Source: Promineifilum sp.
Lineage (GTDB): Bacteria > Chloroflexota > Anaerolineae > Promineifilales > Promineifilaceae
Assembly: GCA_020634335.1 (NCBI GenBank)
Contig: JACKBY010000003.1
Coordinates: 194,682-258,681 of the forward strand
Direction: 5' to 3'
Length of the DNA: 64,000 nt
The notes under the pieces: model-generated
The model's input: the letters and a program-made list of their open reading frames with translations, nothing else
Told to the model about the DNA's origin: nothing
The model's database searches: none
Shown here: positions 1-7,319 of the stretch, one piece after another
Layout: each line of letters opens with the position of its first letter
Numbering within the stretch: position 1 is the stretch's first letter
Made by a program: the position numbers and the translations under genes

Positions 1-364
1 GCGGTCGCTGAAACGCGGCCACCCTCGCCCGAATGACGTTGAAAATGGCCGGGGCGTGGGCGGTGTTACAGGGGATGCCGGCCACGGCCGCGCCCATGCC
101 GGCCAGCAAGCGCAGTTGGGCGACGATGGCGTCGGCGGGATTTTCGGTGATTTGACCGAGAAGATACTCCGTCCGATCGGGGATGGCCCGAGGCCAGGAG
201 ATGGTGATGACCGGCAGGTGATCCTGGTCACGGGCGGCCATGGTTTCCTCGAGTACCTTGCGCTGCAAGTCCAGACCGGCGAACGGGCCGACGCCGCCGA
301 CGATGCCGATGATGGGCGGGGCGGGGTTGGATGGGGCGGAGTTATCATGCGTAGCGGGTGACAT
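1..364 (-). CDS. Aspartate/glutamate racemase family protein (partial, C-terminus off the window)
   Basis: Reading the minus strand from an ATG at 364 gives 121 codons that run off the left edge without a stop. After a Ser/Pro/Ala-rich N-terminus the protein has IIGIVGGVGPFAGLDL and later GIPCNTAHAPAIF. Family knowledge: in Asp/Glu racemases the Gly-rich first strand is followed by a Cys in a CNTAH motif that acts as one of the two catalytic bases, and both elements are visible here. The second Cys lies outside the window. The enzyme is cytosolic and would interconvert L- and D-aspartate or glutamate; the exact substrate cannot be told. It is divergent from the phosphatase at 457 across a palindrome-rich gap. 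Confidence 0.85.
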   Translation of the reverse strand, partial: MSPATHDNSAPSNPAPPIIGIVGGVGPFAGLDLQRKVLEETMAARDQDHLPVITISWPRAIPDRTEYLLGQITENPADAIVAQLRLLAGMGAAVAGIPCNTAHAPAIFNVIRARVAAFQRP

Positions 365-383
365 TTTCGGCTCGGTGAACTAA

Positions 384-410
384 ACTCTCACTGAGAGTGC
401 TAGATTAGCA
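384..410. promoter_or_regulatory. Two adjacent perfect dyads in a divergent intergenic region
   Basis: Positions 384-398 read ACTCTCACTGAGAGT, seven bases mirrored around c391. Positions 398-410 read TGCTAGATTAGCA, five bases mirrored around GAT, and share t398 with the first dyad. They lie between divergent starts at 364 and 457, where an operator would control either gene. The binding protein is unknown and the role is inferred from position and symmetry only. Confidence 0.4.
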
Positions 411-456
411 CGACCTTTCATTTCTATCCATAGCCGAATCGTTCAGTTCGCAAGAT

Positions 457-1515
457 ATGTCGTCCCCTTTTTCCGCTGATCCCTACGTCATCCTCCCCCC
501 CGAAGAGGCCTGGGTCGAACGCCTGGCGGGTGGCGATTGGCTTATTCGCTGGCGGCAACCGGCGGGACACGTCGCCGTTTACGCGAGCGATGATCCTGAC
601 GTGACGACCGGCGGCTGGCCCCTGACCGTGGAGCGAGCGGCGAATAACGAATTGCGAGTGCCGAATTTGGCCATAGACGCTGCGGTCGGTGGGCCATCGT
701 CGGCCGTGCGCCCCTACTTTCTGCTGGAGCTTGACGGCCATCGCCACATCATCGCCGAGCGGACGTTGCCATTGACCGGCGAGTCCAACTTCCGCGATGT
801 GGGCGGCTACCGAACGGCCGACGGCCACACGGTGCGCTGGGGGCGGGTCTATCGCGCCGGGTCCCTGGCCGAACTGACCGAGGCAGACGTCGCTTATTTA
901 GGGCGTCTGGGGCTGCGCCTGTCCTGCGATTTACGCTCACCTGCCGAGATGGAGAATCACCCCGACCGCCTGCCGCCGGGGGCGGTCGCCCGTTCCACGC
1001 CCATCGCCGCCGAAGTCGGCCGTCTGCGTCGCCTCGTCACCCTGTTTCGCCTGCGCCACCGCATCCAGAAAATGTTGCAGCAGGTCTACGTCATCATGCT
1101 CGATCAGAACGGCCCCTTGCTGGCCGGGGTCCTGCGTGTCGCCGCCGATCCGGCCAACTTGCCGCTGGTCGTCCATTGCACAGCGGGCAAGGATCGCACA
1201 GGGCTGGTCGTGGCGCTGCTGCTGTTGTCGTTGGGCGTGCCACGGGAGACGGTCATCGCCGATTACACCCTCAGCAACCGCGCCTTCGGCGTCCTGGCCG
1301 AACGTATGCGGCCGGAACTGGAGATGCTCTATGCTTTCGGTTTCAGCGAGGAGCGGCTGCGGCCGTTCCTGCTGGCCGAGGCGCCAACACTGGACGGTGC
1401 GCTGGCCCATCTGCAGCGGCGCTACGGCTCAGTGGCAGCGTATTTACGACGAGCGGGATTGACGGATGAGGAGCTGGGAAAATTACGGGAAACGTTGCTG
1501 ATGGCCGGCGGCTGA
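457..1515 (+). CDS. Tyrosine/serine protein phosphatase (Tyr_phosphatase3 type)
   Basis: A 352-residue protein. The signature HCTAGKDRTG places the nucleophile at Cys241 and the phosphate-binding Arg at 247 (C-x5-R). It is followed by GLVVALLLLSLGVP and a YTLSNRAF helix. The SNFRDVGGYRTADG segment near residue 110 is the usual start of the catalytic domain in this family. The first 100 or so residues are an N-terminal extension of unknown role. No signal peptide or membrane segment is seen, so it should be cytosolic. Family members dephosphorylate phosphotyrosine or phosphoinositides; the substrate here is unknown. It lies 15 bp upstream of the biotin carboxylase gene, but that gene appears to have its own -10 box. 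Confidence 0.85.
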   Translation: MSSPFSADPYVILPPEEAWVERLAGGDWLIRWRQPAGHVAVYASDDPDVTTGGWPLTVERAANNELRVPNLAIDAAVGGPSSAVRPYFLLELDGHRHIIAERTLPLTGESNFRDVGGYRTADGHTVRWGRVYRAGSLAELTEADVAYLGRLGLRLSCDLRSPAEMENHPDRLPPGAVARSTPIAAEVGRLRRLVTLFRLRHRIQKMLQQVYVIMLDQNGPLLAGVLRVAADPANLPLVVHCTAGKDRTGLVVALLLLSLGVPRETVIADYTLSNRAFGVLAERMRPELEMLYAFGFSEERLRPFLLAEAPTLDGALAHLQRRYGSVAAYLRRAGLTDEELGKLRETLLMAGG

Positions 1516-1530
1516 CCGATAATCACCGCC

Positions 1531-3042
1531 ATGACCTTCCCTGTGTTGCGCAAAGTTCTAATCGCTAACCGAGGCGAGATCGCCCGCCGGATTATCAGCG
1601 CCTGCCACGAGTTGGGCGCGAGCGCGGTCGCCGTCTACTCCGACGTGGACAAGGACGCGCCGTGGGTATGGGAGGCTGATGAGGCTTACCCGCTGCACGG
1701 CAGTACCGCGGCCGACACGTATCTCAACAGCGAAAAAATCCTGAACATCGCGGTCAATCACGGTGTCGATGCCATCCATCCCGGCTACGGCTTCCTGAGC
1801 GAGAACGCCGACTTTGCTGCCGCCTGTGCCCGGCGCGGCCTGGTGTTCGTCGGGCCGCCGCCGGAGGCCATGCACGCGCTGGGCAGCAAGGCGGCGGCCC
1901 GCGCCCTGGCTCAGGCTCATGACGTGCCCGTCGTGCCCGGCGTCGACGGGGCGGGGCGGAGCGACGACGAGCTGGCCGACGCGGCCCAGGCCATCGGCTA
2001 TCCGGTGCTCATCAAGGCCAGCGCCGGCGGCGGCGGCAAAGGCATGCGTGTGGTTGACGATTCGGGCGAGCTGAGTGACGCGCTGCGGGCTGCCCGTCAG
2101 GAGGCTCAATCCGCCTTCGGCGACCCCCATGTGCTGTTGGAGAAGTACTTCACCCAGATCCACCACGTCGAGGTGCAGGTGTTGGGCGACGCCCACGGCA
2201 ACTTGCTGCACCTCTACGAGCGCGAATGCTCGATTCAGCGCCGCCACCAGAAGATCATCGAAGAAAGCCCCTCGCCGGTAGTCGGCGATGACGAGACCCT
2301 GCGCGAAGCCATCACCGCTGCGGCCGTGCGCCTGGCCCGCGCCGCGGGCTACAGCAGCGCCGGCACGGTGGAGTTCATCGTCGACAGCACGGGCGGTTTC
2401 TATTTCCTGGAGATGAACACGCGGCTGCAAGTGGAACACCCGGTAACGGAGAGCGTGACCGGCATCGACCTGGTGACGTGGCAACTGCGCGTCGCCGCCG
2501 GAGAGCCGTTGTCGTTCGCGCAGCACGATGTCCGGCGGCGCGGCCACGCCATCGAGTGCCGTGTCTACGCCGAAGATCCGGCGACGGGCTTCCTGCCGTC
2601 TATCGGCGAGATCGTCTACTATGGCCGCCCGACCGGCCCCGGCCTGCGCGTCGACGACGGTATCGAGAGCGGCTCGGCCGTGTCGCCCTACTATGACCCG
2701 ATGCTGGCCAAGGTCATCACCTGGGGCGCGGAGCGGCGAGAGGCCATCCGCAAGATGGAACGCGCGCTAAGGGAGACGGCCGTGCTGGGCGTGACGACCA
2801 ACATCGACTACCTGCGCGACATCCTGGCCCAGCCGGCCTTCATCGCCGGGCACACCAGCACCAACTTTTTGGCCGAGCATATGGCCGGCCGGCAGCCACC
2901 GGTCGAGGCGAGCGAGGATGAGTGGATCGCCGCGGCGGCTTATGAGATCCTCAGCGCAATGAACGCCGGGCCGGCGACGGGGGGACAGTCGGTGTATGAT
3001 CCGTGGGAGGCGGCGCGGGGGTGGCGAAATGTGGGAGCATAG
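1531..3042 (+). CDS. accC: Biotin carboxylase subunit of an acyl-CoA/acetyl-CoA carboxylase
   Basis: A 503-residue ATP-grasp enzyme that carboxylates biotin on a carrier protein using ATP and bicarbonate. The N-terminal domain has KVLIANRGEIARRI and HPGYGFLSENADFA. The Gly-rich ATP loop SAGGGGKGM is near residues 162-170 and the catalytic segment EMNTRLQVEHPVTE near 294-307. It is about 50 residues longer than E. coli AccC. The tail DPWEAARGWRNVGA resembles the point in methylcrotonyl/propionyl-CoA carboxylase alpha subunits just before the BT and biotin-carrier domains, which are absent here. No carrier or carboxyltransferase gene is in the window. GATAAT at 1518-1523 ends 7 nt before the ATG and there is no Shine-Dalgarno, suggesting a leaderless start. 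The carboxylated acyl-CoA is undetermined. Confidence 0.93.
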   Translation: MTFPVLRKVLIANRGEIARRIISACHELGASAVAVYSDVDKDAPWVWEADEAYPLHGSTAADTYLNSEKILNIAVNHGVDAIHPGYGFLSENADFAAACARRGLVFVGPPPEAMHALGSKAAARALAQAHDVPVVPGVDGAGRSDDELADAAQAIGYPVLIKASAGGGGKGMRVVDDSGELSDALRAARQEAQSAFGDPHVLLEKYFTQIHHVEVQVLGDAHGNLLHLYERECSIQRRHQKIIEESPSPVVGDDETLREAITAAAVRLARAAGYSSAGTVEFIVDSTGGFYFLEMNTRLQVEHPVTESVTGIDLVTWQLRVAAGEPLSFAQHDVRRRGHAIECRVYAEDPATGFLPSIGEIVYYGRPTGPGLRVDDGIESGSAVSPYYDPMLAKVITWGAERREAIRKMERALRETAVLGVTTNIDYLRDILAQPAFIAGHTSTNFLAEHMAGRQPPVEASEDEWIAAAAYEILSAMNAGPATGGQSVYDPWEAARGWRNVGA

Positions 3043-3076
3043 CGAGAGAGCAGCGAAGTATGGTGTTAAAGAAAAA

Positions 3077-3104
3077 TTGATGAATTAAAGAGTTTGAGTA
3101 TACT
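3077..3104 (+). promoter_or_regulatory. Promoter of vapBC
   Basis: TTGATG (3077-3082), a 16-bp spacer and TATACT (3099-3104) stand 21 bp before the antitoxin ATG, which has its own GGAGG ribosome site. The region is clearly more AT-rich than the flanking genes. Confidence 0.55.
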
Positions 3105-3125
3105 TTCTGCCGTGGAGGCATACAA

Positions 3126-3398
3126 ATGTCCTTGAATATCAAGAACCGCGACGTAGAAAGCTTGCTCGATGAGGTTGTGCGCCTGACCGGCGAATCCAAG
3201 ACTGAGGCGATCCGCAAAGCACTGGATGAGCGCCGCCGGCGGTTATTGGCCCAAACTGTCACTCCGCGTAACGAGGCACGTCTATTGGCCTTTCTTGAAG
3301 ATGAAATCTGGTCCCAAATTCCGCTGGAGCTACTCGGTCAACCATTAACAAAGGAAGAGGAAGAGGCCATCCTGGGCTATGGAGCTGCAGGAGTATGA
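3126..3398 (+). CDS. VapB-family antitoxin
   Basis: A 90-residue protein starting MSLNIKNRDVESLLDEV and continuing LTGESKTEAIRKALDERRRR. This is the pattern of the Rv0623/PSK-type VapB antitoxins: a short DNA-binding N-terminus, then a helix rich in Arg. The C-terminal part (about residues 45-90) would wrap the toxin. GGAGG precedes the ATG at good distance. Its stop overlaps the toxin start (ATGA, 3395-3398), giving translational coupling. The pair probably represses its own promoter at 3077-3104. It sits directly behind accC, where a carrier-protein gene might be expected. Confidence 0.88.
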   Translation: MSLNIKNRDVESLLDEVVRLTGESKTEAIRKALDERRRRLLAQTVTPRNEARLLAFLEDEIWSQIPLELLGQPLTKEEEEAILGYGAAGV

Positions 3399-3781
3399 TT
3401 CTCGATTCCTCGGCCATCGTCACCATTTTCCTTAAGGCACCCGGACACGATTTGGTGCGCCACAAGATCGTCGAAGCTCAGGTCATAGGCGTCGGCGCGG
3501 CGACTCTGGTGGAGACGGCGATTGTTTTGTCGGCGCGATTGAACCGGGATATGCGCGGCAGCCTGGCTCGCTTCATCGAGGAGAATCAAATTATCACGAT
3601 CCCGTTTACGGAAGGCCACTATAGTATTGCGGTAACGGCCTGGTTGAAGTATGGCAAGGGGCGCCATCCAGCAGCGCTTAATTTCGGGGATTGTCTCTCT
3701 TATGCCACGGCTAGGGCGGCCGAGATACCGTTGCTGTGTGTCGGGGATGATTTTCCGCAGACTGATCTGGCGCTCGCCTAA
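3395..3781 (+). CDS. vapC: VapC-family PIN-domain toxin ribonuclease
   Basis: A 128-residue PIN domain. The metal-binding acids are visible as Asp4 (MILDSSA), Glu40 (LVET), Asp99 (NFGDCLSYATA) and Asp118/119 (VGDDF), the usual set for a magnesium-dependent single-strand RNase. VapC toxins cleave tRNA or rRNA and are held inactive by VapB. The ORF overlaps the antitoxin by 4 bp and is full length, so the pair looks intact. The 199 bp that follow, up to the end of rsmA, hold no gene that I recognise. Confidence 0.92.
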   Translation: MILDSSAIVTIFLKAPGHDLVRHKIVEAQVIGVGAATLVETAIVLSARLNRDMRGSLARFIEENQIITIPFTEGHYSIAVTAWLKYGKGRHPAALNFGDCLSYATARAAEIPLLCVGDDFPQTDLALA

Positions 3782-3980
3782 ATGTGATCTGACGTGGAGT
3801 GCATCAAGTGAAAAGTGTGTGTCTCATGATCCATCATGCAGCAGTAACAAAGAGCTAATCCAAAGGCCGACAGCTGGATGAACGGCAGCACGACATTTGG
3901 CGGCCATCTTGGGCCTTCCTAATGAGAGCTCGAACAAGCTACCTACCGTGTTCCATTCCAACACGTAGGTGATGCCCACT

Positions 3981-4817
3981 CTACACTTTATTTTCCAACC
4001 GTTGGGTCAATTGTTCCCACTCCTCCACCGTCAACGTCTCCGCCCTCCGTCTCCCATCGATCCCCGCCTCCCCCAGCGCCGCCGCAATCACCTCATCGCT
4101 CAACCCCAGCCGCCGCAGATTGTTCTTCAACTGCTTGCGCTTCTGGCTGAACCCGGCGCGAACGACGCGGAAGAACGCTTCTTCATTACCTCTGCTCTCC
4201 TGCTCCCCGGCCTCCCGGCTCAAGAACCGCTCCTCCACGTCCACCCGGATTACCGCCGAATCCACCTCCGGCCGCGGCCAGAACGCACCCGCTTTGACCG
4301 CGCCGGCCACCTTCACACTTCCATAGTACTGCACGCTGACGGCCAGCAGGCTCATCTTCGGCGGCGTGGCGGCCAGCCGTTCGGCCACCTCCCGCTGAAC
4401 GGTCAGTACCAACCGGCGCGGCCGGGGCCGGCCCTCCAGTAAATGCCGCAGGATGGCCCCGGTGATGTAGTAAGGCACATTGGCGACGACGACGAACGGC
4501 GCGTCGAACCAGGCCGCCGGGTCGAAGGACAGGATGTCGGCATGGACGATGGCGACGTGGGAGAACGGGCTCAACTCGTAGCGCAACACGGGCAGCAGCC
4601 GGTCGTCCAGTTCGACAGCCACGACGCGACCGGCGACCTGGGCCAACTGGCGCGTTAGCGCCCCCAGGCCGGGCCCAACTTCCAGCACGGCGTCGCCGGG
4701 CGACAGCTCGGCCGCGGCCACGATGCGCCCCAGCAAGCCTTCGTCATACAGAAAATTCTGACCCAGGCTTTGCTTGGGGGTGATGCCGTAGCGGTCGAGA
4801 ATCTGGCGAGGATGCAT
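3981..4817 (-). CDS. rsmA: 16S rRNA (adenine1518-N6/adenine1519-N6)-dimethyltransferase
   Basis: A 278-residue KsgA/RsmA enzyme that dimethylates two adjacent adenines in the 3'-terminal hairpin of 16S rRNA during 30S maturation. It begins HPRQILDRYGITPKQSLGQNFL, the family's N-terminal signature. The SAM-binding loop VLEVGPGLGALT follows near residue 44, and the catalytic NVPYYITG near residue 113. The C-terminal small domain ends in EEWEQLTQRLENKV. Length is normal. It starts 5 bp after the stop of the acyl-ACP-reductase-like gene on the same strand, so the two are probably cotranscribed. Confidence 0.96.
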   Translation of the reverse strand: MHPRQILDRYGITPKQSLGQNFLYDEGLLGRIVAAAELSPGDAVLEVGPGLGALTRQLAQVAGRVVAVELDDRLLPVLRYELSPFSHVAIVHADILSFDPAAWFDAPFVVVANVPYYITGAILRHLLEGRPRPRRLVLTVQREVAERLAATPPKMSLLAVSVQYYGSVKVAGAVKAGAFWPRPEVDSAVIRVDVEERFLSREAGEQESRGNEEAFFRVVRAGFSQKRKQLKNNLRRLGLSDEVIAAALGEAGIDGRRRAETLTVEEWEQLTQRLENKV

Positions 4818-4822
4818 CAGTC

Positions 4823-7006
4823 CTACTTGCGGCGGCGCAGCAGCAGCGCCCCGGCGGCCCCGGCCGCGGCCACCGCGCCCACCCAGGGCAACGCGCCGCG
4901 ATTTCGTCCGGCCTTCACGCCCTTGGATGAGACCGGTATCGTCGCCAGCTTGGCCGCCGACTCGCTCTGCACGCGGGCGAAGAGAGCCGGGTCGGCGCGA
5001 AGTTGATCGGCCAGCACGCGCTTTTCGGCCACCATCTCGTCGGTCACGTACTCATCGTGGGAGCGCAGTCCGGCGATCTGGAACTGGTGCTTCTTGAAGA
5101 GGCGATAGATCTCCTTGACGCGCTCCATCGTGATGTTGCGGCCGAGGGTATAGTCTTCGAAGCGACCTTCCATCGCCAGCAGGGCCGTCTCGGCCAGGCA
5201 GGCGTAGGCCGTCTTGGGTGGCAGGCCGATGTCGTAACCGAAGTCGATGTCGCCGGGGATGAGCACCTCGCCGCTCTCGATGACCAGCACGTCGGGTCGC
5301 AGCGCCGCTTCCTCTTTGCTGATGTCGGGCGGGCGGGCGACGTCGCAGATGACTGTGCCCGGCTTGCACTTGGTGATGTCGACGATGCGCTGGCCGAAAG
5401 CCGAGGTGGCGGTGACGATCAAATCACATTCACCGAGGTAGTCGTCGGCCCGTGTGGCGATGGCGACGGTGGCTCCCGGCGTCTCTTCCTGAATGGTGCG
5501 CTTCAACTCGATCAGTCGCTCCGGCTCAATTGATACCAGGACGACGTCGTAGATAGCCTGGGCCAACAGCCGTGAGCAAACCGCGCCGATGGAGCCGGTG
5601 GCACCAATGATCATGACCTTGCCTTGCGTCAGGTCGGTGGCTCCCATCTTGATGACCGCCTGCTTGGCCGCCTCCAGTGTGGCGGCGACGGTCAGGCTGT
5701 TGCCGCTGGTGATGGCGATGTCGGCCTCGTGGGCCACGGTGATGCCCGCGTCGCCGACAACGCTGGTGAACGCGCCCAGACCCATGATGCGCGCGCCCTT
5801 GCGTTCGGCGATGCGAGCCGCCTGATTAAGCTTGTCATAGGTGAAGCGCTCGCCGTGGTTCATCATCTGCCGGGGCGTGGCTCCCAACGAGATGAGATGG
5901 CCCTCGATGCGCTGGCCGGTCGTCGGCGAGACTCCGCCGGTGATGCGGGACAGGTAGAAAGGTGGTATGCGGGCCGAAAAGGACTCGACCAGGCCGTCGG
6001 GCAGTGCTTTTGTCCAGCGAAAGCGTTTGTCGTTGTGGATGAACTTGATGCTAAGGGGGTGGATGACGAAGGCGAAGCGATTAATGCCCGCCTCGCCCGG
6101 TTGCAGATAGCGAACGGCGGGTGTCCAGTCGAGGTTGGCCATCAGGTCCAGATAGGTGTCCTCGCTGAGGGGGGCGGTGGGGTCGGGGCGCAGGGCGACC
6201 ATGATGGCCTCGATAGTTGCCGCCGACCAGCGACCCAGCTCGCCGCGACCGTCGAGCGCCGGCATCATGGTAATCAGGATATTGACGCCCCGCTCGCGCA
6301 GGTCGGCCAGGTCTTCATCGGTGGCCCATTCGGCGACAATCGTCTTGTGCTTGAGGTCGGCCGGGGCGTGACGGCGAATGACGCCGATGTCGCCGGCCAG
6401 AACGTCGGCCCAGGCGAAAGCGCTGGCATCGCGGGGTTCGGGCGGGCTGCCGGGCAACGGTTGCAGGCGGTCAAAAGCGGCGTCCTTGAGCTGGTCAAGC
6501 GTGGGGCCTGAGGCCTGGTCGAGCGTGCCTCGGCTGCCGACGAGGGGCACGGCCGGCAGATTGAAGTAGACAATCGGATCGGCGTAGCGCAGGTCGGCGG
6601 CGCGGCGGCCGAGGGCCTGGGCCAGCCCGTTGTGGTTCAGGCCGGGGACCATGAGGACGTGCTTTTGGGCGAAGATGCCCGGTTGGGCGCGGTCGGCCAG
6701 GATGACGCCCCAGCGCTCCAGCCCGGCGCGGAGGCCGGAGCCGTCGACAACAGGTGTGCGCTCGGCCACCGGAGGCAGAGTCGCGCCAAGTTCGTGCGGC
6801 CGTCGCGCGCCGCCCAGCTCCAGCGTGACGGGCATCCCTTCCAGGGCGATTGCATCCACCTGGCCGTCGTTGGTCTGAATCAGGGCGCGGGCGCGTTCCG
6901 CATTGCCGCCACAGCCGGCCCGTCGCACCAGGAGGGCCTGGCCCATGAAAGAGTAGTTGCTCGTTTCGCCGCCCTCGCCGTTATGGATAACCAGAATTTG
7001 TTTCAT
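4823..7006 (-). CDS. C-terminally anchored protein with an acyl-ACP reductase-like (COG5322) domain
   Basis: A 727-residue protein; the ATG at 7006 is chosen because GAGG lies 8 nt upstream (an in-frame GTG at 7015 is the alternative). Residues 1 to about 310 are a large N-terminal region I do not recognise. Residues 310-650 match cyanobacterial long-chain acyl-ACP reductase point for point: GHLISL (AAR has GHLTSL), LGAFTSVVGD, TSGNSLT, the nucleotide-binding IIGATGSIGAVCSRLL near 468-481, and YACLAETALLAMEG. The last holds Cys603 at the position of the AAR active-site Cys. A single hydrophobic segment followed by RRRK at the very C-terminus predicts a tail anchor. AAR reduces acyl-ACP to fatty aldehyde with NADPH; whether this protein does so is inference. 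No aldehyde-deformylating oxygenase is adjacent. Confidence 0.7.
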   Translation of the reverse strand: MKQILVIHNGEGGETSNYSFMGQALLVRRAGCGGNAERARALIQTNDGQVDAIALEGMPVTLELGGARRPHELGATLPPVAERTPVVDGSGLRAGLERWGVILADRAQPGIFAQKHVLMVPGLNHNGLAQALGRRAADLRYADPIVYFNLPAVPLVGSRGTLDQASGPTLDQLKDAAFDRLQPLPGSPPEPRDASAFAWADVLAGDIGVIRRHAPADLKHKTIVAEWATDEDLADLRERGVNILITMMPALDGRGELGRWSAATIEAIMVALRPDPTAPLSEDTYLDLMANLDWTPAVRYLQPGEAGINRFAFVIHPLSIKFIHNDKRFRWTKALPDGLVESFSARIPPFYLSRITGGVSPTTGQRIEGHLISLGATPRQMMNHGERFTYDKLNQAARIAERKGARIMGLGAFTSVVGDAGITVAHEADIAITSGNSLTVAATLEAAKQAVIKMGATDLTQGKVMIIGATGSIGAVCSRLLAQAIYDVVLVSIEPERLIELKRTIQEETPGATVAIATRADDYLGECDLIVTATSAFGQRIVDITKCKPGTVICDVARPPDISKEEAALRPDVLVIESGEVLIPGDIDFGYDIGLPPKTAYACLAETALLAMEGRFEDYTLGRNITMERVKEIYRLFKKHQFQIAGLRSHDEYVTDEMVAEKRVLADQLRADPALFARVQSESAAKLATIPVSSKGVKAGRNRGALPWVGAVAAAGAAGALLLRRRK

Positions 7007-7048
7007 AGAGAACACCTCAGTGGTAGAAAACCACTTTAGACCCTAAAA

Positions 7049-7098
7049 TGACATTATAATGTCACCTTATTGACACCGTACTGACACCGTAGTATACT
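7049..7098 (+). promoter_or_regulatory. Strong sigma-70-type promoter with operator-like repeats for the peptide transporter
   Basis: TTGACA (7070-7075), a 17-bp spacer and TATACT (7093-7098) form a near-consensus promoter reading toward the binding-protein gene at 7320. Just upstream is a perfect 16-bp palindrome TGACATTATAATGTCA (7049-7064). The direct repeat TGACACCGTA occurs at 7071-7080 and 7082-7091, an 11-bp period inside the promoter. Repressor binding here is an inference from symmetry and position. Confidence 0.7.
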
Positions 7099-7167
7099 GT
7101 TGCGCAAGTAACGAACACATGAACCGTGCTCAACAGCGACTGACTTGCTCTGCCCCCCCGAAATGTC

Positions 7168-7218
7168 CTATCCGATCGCCGAAAGAAGGGGATAGTTTCT
7201 GAGGTAGAGCGCCGAAAG
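7168..7218 (+). promoter_or_regulatory. Structured 5' leader of the peptide-binding protein mRNA
   Basis: The transcript from the promoter at 7093-7098 has a leader of roughly 215 nt. It contains a hairpin with stem CTATCC/GGATAG (7168-7173 with 7190-7195) and two copies of CGCCGAAAG (7177-7185, 7210-7218). I could not match it to a known riboswitch. The rest of the 313-bp gap between 7007 and 7319 shows no gene. Confidence 0.35.
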
Positions 7219-7319
7219 ATCGGGAGGTGTCATATTTCGTAAAACTTCTACTACTTTACCACAAGCAACGCCGAATACCCGCTGAAATACCGGTAGATTA
7301 TTAATTGAGGAGATTCAAG

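Noticed and set aside
7100..7319. Possible glycine or other riboswitch in the peptide-binding protein leader
   Set aside because: CGCCGAAAG resembles part of a glycine aptamer core but the rest of the aptamer and the pairing pattern are missing.
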